DNA from: Klebsiella pneumoniae
GTDB taxonomy: Bacteria; Verrucomicrobiota; Verrucomicrobiia; Limisphaerales; SXTU01
Length of the DNA stretch: 64,000 nucleotides
Direction: 5' to 3'
Assembly (NCBI GenBank): GCA_943330855.2
Contig: CALQJI020000011.1
Span: forward strand, 1 to 64,000
Shown here: positions 26,157 through 35,226 of the stretch, one piece after another
Layout of the letters: every line of letters begins with the position of its first letter
How positions within the stretch are numbered: the stretch's first letter is position 1
Notes under the pieces: generated by a model
Seen by the model: the letters and a program-made list of their open reading frames with translations, nothing else
The model's database searches: none
Told to the model about the DNA's origin: nothing
Position numbers and translations under genes: made by a program

Positions 26157-27641
26157 CTATTTCCCTTCGGCAGCCCATTGCTTCATGAGCGCGATGTTCT
26201 TTTCGACGGTGGGGTTGCCCTTGCCGAGATAGACCTTCATGTCGCTGTCATACCTCGCCTCCGACTCGGGGCCGCGGTCCTTCGTGTCAGTCATCCAGCG
26301 GTCGAGCCGGGCGCGGAGCATGGCGAGCGTAGTCTGGTGCGCGGGGTCGGCGGCGAGGTTCTTCACCTGCCAACGGTCGGTGGTCCACTCGTAAAGCTCC
26401 TCGGCGGGGCGCGTGGGGCTGAAGAGCAGCTTCTCCGTGAGCGCGTCGAGCTTCCCGGCGTCATGCAGCGCGCGGAGCGTTTGCACGATGGACTTGCCGT
26501 CTTTGTAGGCATTCGGCTGCAAATGCGGGCGCTGCGGATGGAAGTTGCGGATGTAGAGGAAGCGGTCGGTGCGCACGCTGCGGAGGCGCTCCACCGTTTC
26601 ATCGCAGCGGTCGCGCGCGGCGAACACGGCGTCGCGCGGCTGATAAGCCTTCGCGAACACATCGCGTCCCTGCATCGCGGACGGCACCGGCAGGCCGGCG
26701 GCGGCGAGCGAAATGGCCGCGAGGTCAATGTGCTCCACGAGGTCGTCGCGCACCTTGCTCTTGGCGATGCCCGGCCCACGCACCACGAGCGGGACGTGCG
26801 TGCCTTCGTCGTAGAGGAACTGCTTCCCGCGCGCGTGGCTGATGCCGTGGTCGGTCATGAAAATGACGAGCGTCTGATCGAGAATGCCCTCCTGCTCTAG
26901 CCGCGCGAGGACTTCTCCCACGTGCTTATCCGTGAAGCGCACCGCATCAAGAAACGCCGCCCAATCGCGCAGCAGCACCGGGTCGCGCGGATAATACGGC
27001 GGGAGTGTCACCTTCTCGGGGTCGGTCGCGCTGCCGAACTCGACCTTCGCGCGTTCGAGCAATTGCTTCGCGCTCGCGTCCGTGCCGCCGCGCAGTTTGC
27101 CGCCCGCCAGTTGCACCTGCATGAAGAACGGCTGGCCTGGCTTGCGCGCCGCCCAGTCATTCGCGTCATACATCTTCGCGTCCCACTGAAAGTTGTAATC
27201 CGTCTTGCCCAGACCACCGCCAGCTGCGGCCTTGCCCTGCTTGCCCGCGCGCCCCGCTCCGGGCAGGCCGCTGCCGATGCAGGTGAAATAGCCTGCCTGT
27301 TGAAGGAGCGCCGGCATCGGCCTCACGCCAGCGGGCAGGTGAATCTGCTCCGTGCCGCGCCCGCTGCGGTGGTGATGCGCGCCGATGGTGGTTTGATACA
27401 TCCCCGTGATGAGCGCCGAGCGGCATGGCGAGCAAACAGGCGCAGTGACGAACGCGCGGCTGAACCGCGTCCCCTCGCGCGCCAGCCGGTCCACGTGCGG
27501 CGTCTGAATGAGCTTCTCGCCGTAGCACGAGAAGTTCGCGGACATATCATCCACGATGAACCAGAGGATGTTGGGCTGTGCCGCCCGGCTGATGATGGTG
27601 GTGAACAGCAGGGCGAAGAGGATGGGGAGTAACCGGTGCAT
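26157..27641 (-). CDS. Secreted sulfatase
   Basis: This sulfatase has 494 residues from the ATG at 27641. It shows a signal peptide (1-20), the metal pair DD at 31-32, the formylglycine Cys70 in CSPCR (Cys in place of Ser at the fourth position) and FMTDHGISHARGK at the late metal site. The pattern resembles heparan N-sulfatase/uronate-type sulfatases more than arylsulfatase A, but that is only an impression. An ATG at 27668 would add nine residues in front of the signal peptide and is less likely. Confidence 0.92.
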   Translation of the reverse strand: MHRLLPILFALLFTTIISRAAQPNILWFIVDDMSANFSCYGEKLIQTPHVDRLAREGTRFSRAFVTAPVCSPCRSALITGMYQTTIGAHHHRSGRGTEQIHLPAGVRPMPALLQQAGYFTCIGSGLPGAGRAGKQGKAAAGGGLGKTDYNFQWDAKMYDANDWAARKPGQPFFMQVQLAGGKLRGGTDASAKQLLERAKVEFGSATDPEKVTLPPYYPRDPVLLRDWAAFLDAVRFTDKHVGEVLARLEQEGILDQTLVIFMTDHGISHARGKQFLYDEGTHVPLVVRGPGIAKSKVRDDLVEHIDLAAISLAAAGLPVPSAMQGRDVFAKAYQPRDAVFAARDRCDETVERLRSVRTDRFLYIRNFHPQRPHLQPNAYKDGKSIVQTLRALHDAGKLDALTEKLLFSPTRPAEELYEWTTDRWQVKNLAADPAHQTTLAMLRARLDRWMTDTKDRGPESEARYDSDMKVYLGKGNPTVEKNIALMKQWAAEGK

Positions 27642-27681
27642 GGCGAAGGTGGTTCTTAAAAATCTCATGCGGGGCCAGACT

Positions 27682-28554
27682 TCACTTCGCCGCCGTGACG
27701 CGTGCCACCCACTCGCGGGCCGCGTCACGGGCGGGGCTGGGGCGAAGTGTCCAGGCGTCGTTGTGATTGCGGAAGCCGGTGCTGAGGAAGGTGAGGTTCG
27801 CGTCGGGCAGCAGCGGCTTCAGATACTTCTCCGTCTCAGCAGCGTTTGCACCCTCGCCACAGATGAACTGCGGGCGGTTGCTGAGCCGTTGCAGCCGCGT
27901 GAGCGCGGCGGCACGGTCCGAACCTGGATACGGCCACGTGCGCACGCCGTCGTAGTGGCTGTAAGCGAGAAAGCCGCACCAGAGCTTCGCCGTCGCGGCG
28001 TCGTGCAGGCCGAGGTAATTGCACGCGATGGCGCCGCGTGAGAAGCCGGCGAGCACCACGCGCGACTCGTCGCCGCCGAACTCGCGGCACACGCGCTGCA
28101 CGGCCTCGCGGCAATACTTGAGCGTCGGCTGCGGGTCGCGCTTCGCGGCGTCGCCCCACCACGTCAGCGCGAGGTCGTTGCCCGCTGCGTTCAGATACGG
28201 CACGCAGAGCCAGATGAAGCCGCGTCCCGCCGAGAGCCCGTAGCCGAGATTGCTACCCTCGGGCCGTCCCGTGCTCACGTCGCCGAACGAGTTCGAGTAG
28301 CCGCCGTTGCCCGCGAACTCCACGAGCACGGGGAGCTTGGCGCCTGGCTTCCAGTCGGTCGGCAGATACAGCACGTGATAAACCGGCGTGCCCTGCCACG
28401 CGGCGAACGTGTGCTTCACGCGCTTGCCAGCAGCAGGCGCGCCCTCGGTCACCGTCGGCACGATGAGGTCCGCTGGCACGCTGCGGATGTCCGGCAACTC
28501 GGCGGCGGCCAGCGAGGCAGCGGTGAGGAGGAAGGCGAGGAAACTATTCCACAT
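27682..28554 (-). CDS. Secreted alpha/beta hydrolase
   Basis: This protein has 290 residues from the ATG at 28554; a TTG at 28560 is possible. It has a signal peptide (1-18) and an alpha/beta-hydrolase core with LPVLVEFAGNGGY near the oxyanion region. The nucleophile elbow GFSRG places Ser at 172. A late NHNDAW may supply the catalytic His. It is likely an esterase acting on glycan or plant-polymer esters, given the neighbouring SGNH and SASA esterases. The next upstream gene lies 144 bases away, the longest gap inside this cluster, so an internal promoter there is possible. Confidence 0.85.
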   Translation of the reverse strand: MWNSFLAFLLTAASLAAAELPDIRSVPADLIVPTVTEGAPAAGKRVKHTFAAWQGTPVYHVLYLPTDWKPGAKLPVLVEFAGNGGYSNSFGDVSTGRPEGSNLGYGLSAGRGFIWLCVPYLNAAGNDLALTWWGDAAKRDPQPTLKYCREAVQRVCREFGGDESRVVLAGFSRGAIACNYLGLHDAATAKLWCGFLAYSHYDGVRTWPYPGSDRAAALTRLQRLSNRPQFICGEGANAAETEKYLKPLLPDANLTFLSTGFRNHNDAWTLRPSPARDAAREWVARVTAAK

Positions 28555-28698
28555 AAACAAATTCGTTCGCGGTAGTCAGCATGCGACCCCGGGCAAAGAC
28601 GCCCCTGGCACTCAAAAGGTCGCGCGCCGAAATCATCTCCTGCTGGCCGGGCGGAGCTGCAGGAAAAGTGAACCTGAGCGCGATGAGGCGGCGGCGCA

Positions 28699-29565
28699 TC
28701 ATGGGGCCGGACGCAGAGGGAACTTGGTTAGACACACCTCCGCGAAACGTTCGCCAATGGCGATTTTGGCGGGCTTGTTGAAATGGAGCCGGTCGGGCAT
28801 CTGGTCGCGCAGGTCGGTGGTGCTGAAGGAGCTGAACAGCGCCGCGTCCGCCGTCGCCACCGCCGCGTGCTTCGCCCGCACTGTGTCGCGTGTAGCCCCG
28901 GTGGCGGCGATGCCGGCGATGACCGTGTGCAAGGCCTTCGCGTGTGGCAGGTCGCGGCGGAGGTTGTCCGCCAGCTCCTGGATGCGCGTGTCCGCAATGG
29001 CCGCCTCGGCGGGTGAGTCGCTTTCGCCTTGGAGATACAACAGGCCGATGATTTCAAACGTGTGCCCGCCCTTGACGAGGTCCGTCGTCGCGGCAGTGAC
29101 CGTCTTCAGCACGTGGTCATACATGTGATGGTCGGCGGCGGTCTTGGACCAGAAGGAGTTTCCGCCGCCCCCACGGCTGGCCTTGATGATGCCAAAGTCC
29201 CGCACGCCCGCGCGATGCAGGCGACGGCCAAAGCCTATCTCCGGTCCCCAGTGCGTGGCGCTGCCTTTGTAAAAGCCGCCCTGCTGTTCTCGCAGCGTGG
29301 TGAACGCGCCGCCCGAGTCGCCGAGCGATTTGGCGGCATTGGCCAGGTTGTGCCAGCAGAAGCGCACGTCCTTGTCGGCGGCATCAGCGCCCGGCGAAGG
29401 CTCGGCTCCGTCGCCGTCCGTCGTGCCGAGCGAGTTGGACTGGCCGGTGAGAATGACGAGCTTCAGGTGCGTAGCGCGGGCGGTGATGACGGAGTGGAAC
29501 AACGTGCAAAGCAGCAAGCCCAGTGGCACTGCGCGCCCGAGGCGGTGAGTGGAGAAGTGGTTCAT
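28699..29565 (-). CDS. SASA-domain (sialate O-acetylesterase-like) secreted protein
   Basis: This 288-residue protein has a signal peptide (about 1-31) and the SASA block ILTGQSNSLG, with the presumed nucleophile Ser43. It continues with HWGPEIGFGRRL, LLYLQGESDS and a late DRLHFNKPAKIAIGERFA that supplies the Asp/His pair. The family cleaves O-acetyl groups from sugars such as sialic acids or other acylated glycans. It overlaps the upstream sialidase-like/SGNH fusion gene by ATGA, so the two are probably produced together. Confidence 0.88.
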   Translation of the reverse strand: MNHFSTHRLGRAVPLGLLLCTLFHSVITARATHLKLVILTGQSNSLGTTDGDGAEPSPGADAADKDVRFCWHNLANAAKSLGDSGGAFTTLREQQGGFYKGSATHWGPEIGFGRRLHRAGVRDFGIIKASRGGGGNSFWSKTAADHHMYDHVLKTVTAATTDLVKGGHTFEIIGLLYLQGESDSPAEAAIADTRIQELADNLRRDLPHAKALHTVIAGIAATGATRDTVRAKHAAVATADAALFSSFSTTDLRDQMPDRLHFNKPAKIAIGERFAEVCLTKFPLRPAP

Positions 29566-31418
29566 TGGGTTGGCGTGAGTGCCGCACGGAGGACGGGCAG
29601 CATCAAATCAGCAAGCACGCGGTGCCCATCCGGATTCGGATGGCATTGGTCCGTGGTCCAGGTGCCGAGGTCGGTGCCCTTGGCTTCAGCAGCGGTCCAG
29701 TGAGCGAAGTGGTCCACGAGCGGCACGCGCATCTCAGCGGCCACGGCGCGGCAGGCGGCGATATACTTCTCGAGCCGCACGTTCGGATGCTCGCCGACGC
29801 CGTTGAGCTTCGCGGTCTTGCCCCAGCGCGGCTCGGTCATCAGCACGGGCGTGACCCCGGCGGCGCGCAGTTCCGCCACGAGGCGAAGCAGGTTCGTGCG
29901 ATACTCCTCCACGGTGATGCGCGAGGCGCTCTTGCCCTGGTCCACGTAACTGTCGTTGGTGCCATACATGAGGGTGACGACGGAGGGCTTGTGCGAGAGA
30001 ACGTCCTTGGCGAGGCGCCTCAACGCTTGGTCTGTGCGCTCGCTGCCGATGCCAACGTTGGCTACGGAAACTTCCACGCCGGCCGCACGCAAGGCGGCTT
30101 CCAAGCGCACGGCAAACGTCTCCTCCGCCTTCACGCCGGGGCGCACGCCCTTGGTTATGGAGTCGCCAAGCGTGACGATGCGGAGCTTGCTCGCGGCGGA
30201 TGCGGTGGCGCGGGCGAGTTGGTTGGGCTTCGACCAGAGAATGCGGGCCACGAAGGTCGCGCCTTCCGCGCCGCGCTGCTTCGAGTCCTTCATGAACATC
30301 CCCTCGGACACCGTCACCCACGACTCGGCTTCGTTGAACACGTTGCAGCCGAAGTTACCCAGCTCCGCGCCGCGCTCGGGGACGACGACCTTTTCCGTCG
30401 CCCGCAATACACGGAGCGTGGTCGGGTCCACTTGAGCCATGAAGAGGGGCGCGCGGTTGCGGATGATGTGGTCGTTGTTCGCCCGGCGCCGGGTGTAAAC
30501 GAGGAACAGCCCGTCGCTGTGCGCGAGCCAGTGCTGCTGCGTGTTGTAGCTGCCGAGTTCCGTGTCGTCATCGAAGAGCCACGGCTTCGGCTCGGCGAAG
30601 TTCTGGCCGTCGTCGCTCACGCTCACGTAGCCGCGCAGGTCATTGCGCAGCGTGAGGAAATAGCGCCCTTGAAACGCGATGAGCGACGGCTCGTAAAGCC
30701 CGCGCGCGACCGGCAGCCGCAGCACGCTGCCGTGTCTCACGTAAGTCAGCTTCGCCCCGTCGAAGCGGCACTCCGCCACGGTGGTGCTGTAGCGGTCCTT
30801 CGCGCTCTTCCCGATGTAGAGCGGCACGAGCAACGTGCCGTCGGGACGCACGAGCCATTGCGCGCAGGCGTTGCGGGCGAAGTTGAATTCCTCGTCCGCC
30901 GGAAGCTCCAGCACCTGCCAAGGCGACCACTGGCCGGACTTGGGTTCGAGCACCGCGTAGACGGTCTGGTGCGCGCGCCGCACGTCGTCGAGCTGCTTGC
31001 CCTTCTCGCTGTAGCGGACCTGGCAGCCGAGGGCGAGGAGCCGGCCCGTCGGCGCGTGCCAGCCGGGCGTGACGTCCGCCACGCTGATGGTCACGCCATC
31101 GGGCTGCTGCTTCCAGTCCAGCTCAGGCGGCAACACCGGGCCGGTCCATGGCGCGATGGGCGTGGCACGGGTCATCACATGCAAACCGGAGTAGTAGTCC
31201 GAGACCTTGAGGTGCTTCTGGATGGTCATCACTGCGGCCGGTGCGGCCGGGTTGGGGCCGGGAATGGCGGCCGCGCGCGGGTGGAACCAGAGGAACTTGC
31301 CGTCGTCGTGCTTGAGCACGGTCTCCAGCTTCACCGTGAAGTCCAGCGGTAGCTCGACGGCGTGGACACCGAACGCGAAAGCAAACAGCGCGAAGAGGAT
31401 TGAAGTCAGCCTGTTCAT
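29562..31418 (-). CDS. Sialidase-like beta-propeller fused to SGNH hydrolase
   Basis: This 618-residue protein has a signal peptide (1-20). Residues about 25-395 resemble an exo-sialidase/BNR-type propeller (YEPSLIAFQGRYFLTLRND, SVSDDGQNF, LVYTRRRANNDHI). Residues about 410-618 form a complete SGNH hydrolase: GDSIT with Ser420, VGIGSE, YGTNDSY near 480, and a C-terminal CHPNPDGH. The propeller may bind or cleave a glycan while the SGNH domain removes an acyl group; whether it retains sialidase activity is unclear. It overlaps both neighbours by ATGA. Confidence 0.87.
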   Translation of the reverse strand: MNRLTSILFALFAFAFGVHAVELPLDFTVKLETVLKHDDGKFLWFHPRAAAIPGPNPAAPAAVMTIQKHLKVSDYYSGLHVMTRATPIAPWTGPVLPPELDWKQQPDGVTISVADVTPGWHAPTGRLLALGCQVRYSEKGKQLDDVRRAHQTVYAVLEPKSGQWSPWQVLELPADEEFNFARNACAQWLVRPDGTLLVPLYIGKSAKDRYSTTVAECRFDGAKLTYVRHGSVLRLPVARGLYEPSLIAFQGRYFLTLRNDLRGYVSVSDDGQNFAEPKPWLFDDDTELGSYNTQQHWLAHSDGLFLVYTRRRANNDHIIRNRAPLFMAQVDPTTLRVLRATEKVVVPERGAELGNFGCNVFNEAESWVTVSEGMFMKDSKQRGAEGATFVARILWSKPNQLARATASAASKLRIVTLGDSITKGVRPGVKAEETFAVRLEAALRAAGVEVSVANVGIGSERTDQALRRLAKDVLSHKPSVVTLMYGTNDSYVDQGKSASRITVEEYRTNLLRLVAELRAAGVTPVLMTEPRWGKTAKLNGVGEHPNVRLEKYIAACRAVAAEMRVPLVDHFAHWTAAEAKGTDLGTWTTDQCHPNPDGHRVLADLMLPVLRAALTPTQ

Positions 31419-33724
31419 CGCACCAGTTCAATCCGGTCGAACCATGCGTCGCCGCCCATCGCCGTCGCCGCGAGGCCGGTGAGCGTGAAGGCACCCATGT
31501 CCTTCCACAGGTCGAGCGTGACGGTGTCCCACTCGCGCGGACCGGTGAGCGCGGCGGTGAACTTGCGGAACGTCGCGTCGCTCACCTCGGTGGTGGCCGC
31601 CACTGCGGGGCCGGTGAAGGTCTCGCCCTCGCTCAAGGCGAGAACAAACGTGTCTTCCAATGCGCGTGTGGCGGTGCGGACGGCGGCGGCGGGACTCGCG
31701 GCGAGCTTCGCGAGACTGGCGCGCGCGGACTTGTCGGCGAGCGGCTTTCGCGGGGCGTTCTTGCGGCCCTTGGCGAGACCGTCGAGGACCGTGACCTGCG
31801 TTTCGGGATTGGCGGGCGCGAGCAACGTAAGGGTGCGGGCCAGTTCGGCTTCATCACGGCTGGCGGCGATGGATTTGGTCAACGCACTCAGCAACGGCGC
31901 GGAACCGCCCGGCTCAAGCAGAAGCTCCGCGAGCATCTCGCCGCCGCGGCGGTGCAGCGACGAGAGAATCGCTGAGTCCATCCAGCGCACGCCGAGCCGT
32001 TCGCGGGCGAAGCGGGCGAGCATCGCAAACGCGCGCGGGTCGCGGCTCTCGCCCAAGCTGAGGGCGAACTGGATTTGCACGCGCGGGCTTTGCTCGGCGG
32101 CGGCGGCGGCGGCGAGCGTGGCGGCGAGGAGGGCGCGGCCTTCCGGCTGGGCGAGCCAGCGGTCGCCGACTTCCAACGCGTGGACGCGGACGGACTCCGC
32201 GCTGTGGCTCACGAAGGGGCGGACATCATCCGGGGTGAGCGCGCCGAGTTGGTCGAGCGTGCGCAAGGCGGTGATGAGGGCGGCGGACTCGGCGCTCTTG
32301 GTGCCGAGCAGTTCGCGCAACGCAGGCGCGGTGGATTTATCAGCGCGATCAACCAGTAGCCGTTGCGCTGTTTGCCGACGCCACAGGAGGGGGCTGGTGA
32401 CTTCGCGGGCCAGAGACTTCACGTCCAGCTTGCTCAGGTCAGCGGAGGGCGAAACCGCCATGTCACGATGTGTCAGCCGGTAGATGCGCCCGCGGTCATG
32501 GCCTGCGTAGAGGCCGTCAGCTTCGATGAGCGAGCGATGGATAATGTTGCCCGACGGTTCGCAGATGAAGTAGTGACCGTGCAAGCCCGGCAGCGCGTGG
32601 TCTTGATAGAGGAGCGGCCCGCACGCGGACGTGAACCAACCGCTCGCGTCGCTCTCTGCGGCACCGTAGCGGTCGCGGTAGTATTTGGAGTAAGCAGCGT
32701 CCTCCGCGCGTTTCTGCCGCCACGGATGCGGCTTGGAAATCGAGTAGGCGCGCCCGTCGCCCGTGGCGACCTGCAACGCGCCGGCGGCGGCGTCCGGGTT
32801 ACGCACGAGGTAACGCCACGGCAACGGCGCGACGAAGAAACTATTCCGCGTCGTCACGGTGAAGCGGTCGCCCGCCTCGGTAAACGTGAAGCCAAACGTG
32901 GCCGTGTTGCCCGTGGCTGGCTCGATGGCGCTGCCGTCCGCGCGGATGCGGAAGTCCGAGCCGGGCAAGGTGACGGGCTGCGCGAGCTTGGGGCTGGTAA
33001 TGGGTCCGCCGGGCCAGCCGCGACCGAAGTAAATCCAGCCGTCGGCGCCCCACTGCGGTGCGTTGATGCCGCGCTCTAGTTCGCCGATGCCGAAACCGGT
33101 GAAGAGGATTTCGAGCACCTCGGCCTTGCCGTCGCCATCACGGTCGGCGAGGAAAATAATGTGCGGCGCGCAGGCCACGATGATGCCGCCGCGCGCGCGC
33201 ACGAGTCCGTAAACGGGAGGCAAGCCGGCGGCGAAGACCGTGGCCTTGTCCATGCGCCCGTCGCCGTTTGTGTCGGTGAGCATCTCCACGACGCCGAAGG
33301 TCCCCTTATCGGCGGCTTGCTTGTGCTTCGGGTCGGCCTGGACGCGGCGGACCTGAGTATCGAGCTTACCGGTTTTATTGAGTTCCTCCATGTCGAGCTG
33401 GCCGGCGAGGTTGTAGCCGTGGAGTTCGCCGACGAACAGCCGCCCACGCTCGTCCCAGCAGATGCCCGACGGCGATGCGAGCAGCGGCTCGCTCGCGATG
33501 ACTTCCATGCGGAAGCCGGCGGGCAGCTTGAACGCCGCGGCGCTCTCCTCCGGCGTGCGCGGCTTCGGCGCGTCGGTGGGCGGGGGAATTTGGGCGGGGG
33601 CAATTGGCGCGTTGGCGAGCAGGATGGCAAGGCACACTCGTGACTGGAGCGCGGACGCCCACGTCCGCATCGGTGAGTTCGGCTGCGGACGTAAGCGTCC
33701 GCGCTCCATACGAGTGGTTTTCAT
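31415..33724 (-). CDS. Membrane-bound dehydrogenase-type propeller protein with HEAT-like tail
   Basis: The predicted protein has 769 residues. The Piru_Ver-type N-terminal domain (about 60-420) begins FKLPAGFRMEVIASEP and continues with SGICWDERGRLFVGELHGY, DTNGDGRMDKATVFA, LADRDGDGKAEV and DRGRIYRL. This is the pattern of soluble quinoprotein-like propellers of this phylum. An alpha-helical HEAT-like region (about 430-650) and a small beta domain follow. The C-terminal cytochrome c often found in the family is missing. An expected stretch before GHDRGRIYRL, with a GPDGALYVVDMYR-like motif, also appears to be absent. A palindrome encodes residues about 4-30; an ATG at 33670 would skip much of it and still yield a signal peptide. 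Confidence 0.85.
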   Translation of the reverse strand: MKTTRMERGRLRPQPNSPMRTWASALQSRVCLAILLANAPIAPAQIPPPTDAPKPRTPEESAAAFKLPAGFRMEVIASEPLLASPSGICWDERGRLFVGELHGYNLAGQLDMEELNKTGKLDTQVRRVQADPKHKQAADKGTFGVVEMLTDTNGDGRMDKATVFAAGLPPVYGLVRARGGIIVACAPHIIFLADRDGDGKAEVLEILFTGFGIGELERGINAPQWGADGWIYFGRGWPGGPITSPKLAQPVTLPGSDFRIRADGSAIEPATGNTATFGFTFTEAGDRFTVTTRNSFFVAPLPWRYLVRNPDAAAGALQVATGDGRAYSISKPHPWRQKRAEDAAYSKYYRDRYGAAESDASGWFTSACGPLLYQDHALPGLHGHYFICEPSGNIIHRSLIEADGLYAGHDRGRIYRLTHRDMAVSPSADLSKLDVKSLAREVTSPLLWRRQTAQRLLVDRADKSTAPALRELLGTKSAESAALITALRTLDQLGALTPDDVRPFVSHSAESVRVHALEVGDRWLAQPEGRALLAATLAAAAAAEQSPRVQIQFALSLGESRDPRAFAMLARFARERLGVRWMDSAILSSLHRRGGEMLAELLLEPGGSAPLLSALTKSIAASRDEAELARTLTLLAPANPETQVTVLDGLAKGRKNAPRKPLADKSARASLAKLAASPAAAVRTATRALEDTFVLALSEGETFTGPAVAATTEVSDATFRKFTAALTGPREWDTVTLDLWKDMGAFTLTGLAATAMGGDAWFDRIELVR
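33636..33715. repeat. 80-base palindromic repeat in the 5' end of a gene
   Basis: Outer ACTCGT/ACGAGT arms enclose GGAGCGCGGACGC and ACGTCCGCA, which are mirrored by TGCGGACGT and GCGTCCGCGCTCC around a loop of about 14 bases. The structure is almost fully self-complementary. It is translated in frame between the initiating MKT and the hydrophobic signal peptide of the dehydrogenase-like gene. It looks like a REP/MITE-type insertion. Confidence 0.8.
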
Positions 33725-35226
33725 CCAAGTAGTTCCTTGATGACTTCGCCGTGCACGTCGGTGAGGCGGCGGTCGATGCCGTTGTGGCGGTAGGAGAGCT
33801 GCTCGTGGTTAATGCCAAGGAGGTGGAGCATCGTGGCGTGGATGTCGTAGCAGGTGGTGGGCGCGTTTCGATTCAGCGGCTTGTAGCCCCATTGGTCGCT
33901 TTCGCCGTGCGTGACGCCGCGTTTGATGCCGCCGCCGCAAAGCCAGTTGGTGAAGACGAAGGGGTTGTGGTCGCGGCCCTTGCCGCCTTGCGTGCTGGGC
34001 ATGCGACCAAACTCCGTGGTCCAGAGGATGATGGTGTCGTCGAGCAGGCCGCGCTGCTTGAGGTCTTGGATGAGCGCGGACGCGCCGCGCGCCATCCCGC
34101 GCGCGAGCGGGCCGTGGTCGCGCTCGATGTCCTCGTGCGAATCCCAATTACGGCGGGGGAAGCCGTTGTCGTTGCCGCTCCAGATTTGCACGAAGCGCAC
34201 GCCGCGCTCCAGCAGCCGGCGGGCGACGAGGCACTTGCGCCCGAAGATGTCGGCCTCTTCCTCGGCGTTGATTTCCTTGGGCCATTCCTTGCGCGAGTTG
34301 TTGATGCCGTAGGCGCGCAGCAGGTAGTCGGGCTCCTTCGAGATGTCGAGGGCTTCGGGCGCGGCGAGCTGCATCCGCGCGGCGAGTTCGTAGCTGCGGA
34401 TGCGGGATTCGAGCCGCCCATCGCCTTCACGGGAGGCGGCGTGGGCTTGGTTCAGTTTTGCCATCACGGCGTGCGCGGCGGCTTCGCTATCGCGGGTGAC
34501 GAAGGTGCCTTGCTTGTGCGGGAAGAGGTCCGCGATGGGCGTCTCGGTGCCGGGGTAAATCACTGTGCCGCTGTGCTGCTGCGGGAGGAAGGCGGCGTCC
34601 CAGTTCTTCGTGCCGTTGCTGGCGAGGCCGCGATGGTCAGGCAGCACGACGAAGGTGGGGAGGTTTTCGTTCTCCGTGCCGAGGCCGTAGCTGACCCAAC
34701 TGCCCATGCCGGGAAAGCCGGGGAGGTTGAAGCCGGTGGCCTGTAGGAACGTGGCCTGCGAGTGGACGCCGGTCTTGCCAACGACGTTGTGGATGAAGGC
34801 GAGTTCATCCGCGACGGAACCGAGGTCCGCGACGGCGTCGCTCAACATCTTGCCGGACTGGCCGTAGGGCTTGAAGTCCCAGACGGGTTTCTTCCACGGG
34901 CCAAGGCCGTTCTGGAAGGCTTCGACGGCCTCGCCGAAGTCGCTGGGCTGGCCGTCGCGCTTCACCAACTCAGGCTTGAAGTCGAAGAGGTCGAGGTGGC
35001 TGGCCGCACCGGCCATGAAGAATTGCACGACCCGTTTGGCGCGAGGGGGGAAGTGGGGGGGATTGCCGAGTGCGGAGGTCGCGGCGGCGGGGAGCGCGTC
35101 TTGCCCGAGGAGGCTCGCCAGCGCAATGCCGCCGAGCCCGCCGCCGCTTTGCTGGAGGAATTCGCGACGGGACCGGGGTGCCACGGAGGCGGCACGGTGA
35201 TAGGGAGAGTCGTTGTGCGGGCGCAT
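33721..35226 (-). CDS. DUF1501 protein with twin-arginine-type signal
   Basis: This 501-residue protein has the Tat-like sequence SRREFLQQSGGGLGGIALAS. Its DUF1501 hallmarks are QFFMAGAASHLDLFDFKPEL, LVARRLLERGVRFVQIW, TTEFGRMPS, GRDHNPFVFTNWLCGGG, and a C terminus HATMLHLLGINHEQLSYRHNG. It is paralogous to the gene at 9696-11117. It heads the long sulfatase operon and overlaps the propeller-dehydrogenase gene by ATGA. DUF1501 and redox proteins are habitually adjacent in this phylum, but the function is unresolved. Confidence 0.92.
   Translation of the reverse strand: MRPHNDSPYHRAASVAPRSRREFLQQSGGGLGGIALASLLGQDALPAAATSALGNPPHFPPRAKRVVQFFMAGAASHLDLFDFKPELVKRDGQPSDFGEAVEAFQNGLGPWKKPVWDFKPYGQSGKMLSDAVADLGSVADELAFIHNVVGKTGVHSQATFLQATGFNLPGFPGMGSWVSYGLGTENENLPTFVVLPDHRGLASNGTKNWDAAFLPQQHSGTVIYPGTETPIADLFPHKQGTFVTRDSEAAAHAVMAKLNQAHAASREGDGRLESRIRSYELAARMQLAAPEALDISKEPDYLLRAYGINNSRKEWPKEINAEEEADIFGRKCLVARRLLERGVRFVQIWSGNDNGFPRRNWDSHEDIERDHGPLARGMARGASALIQDLKQRGLLDDTIILWTTEFGRMPSTQGGKGRDHNPFVFTNWLCGGGIKRGVTHGESDQWGYKPLNRNAPTTCYDIHATMLHLLGINHEQLSYRHNGIDRRLTDVHGEVIKELLG

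Noticed and set aside
28555..28698. Gap of 144 bases inside the sulfatase operon with repeated GCGCG words.
   Set aside because: No clear palindrome, promoter or frame could be supported.
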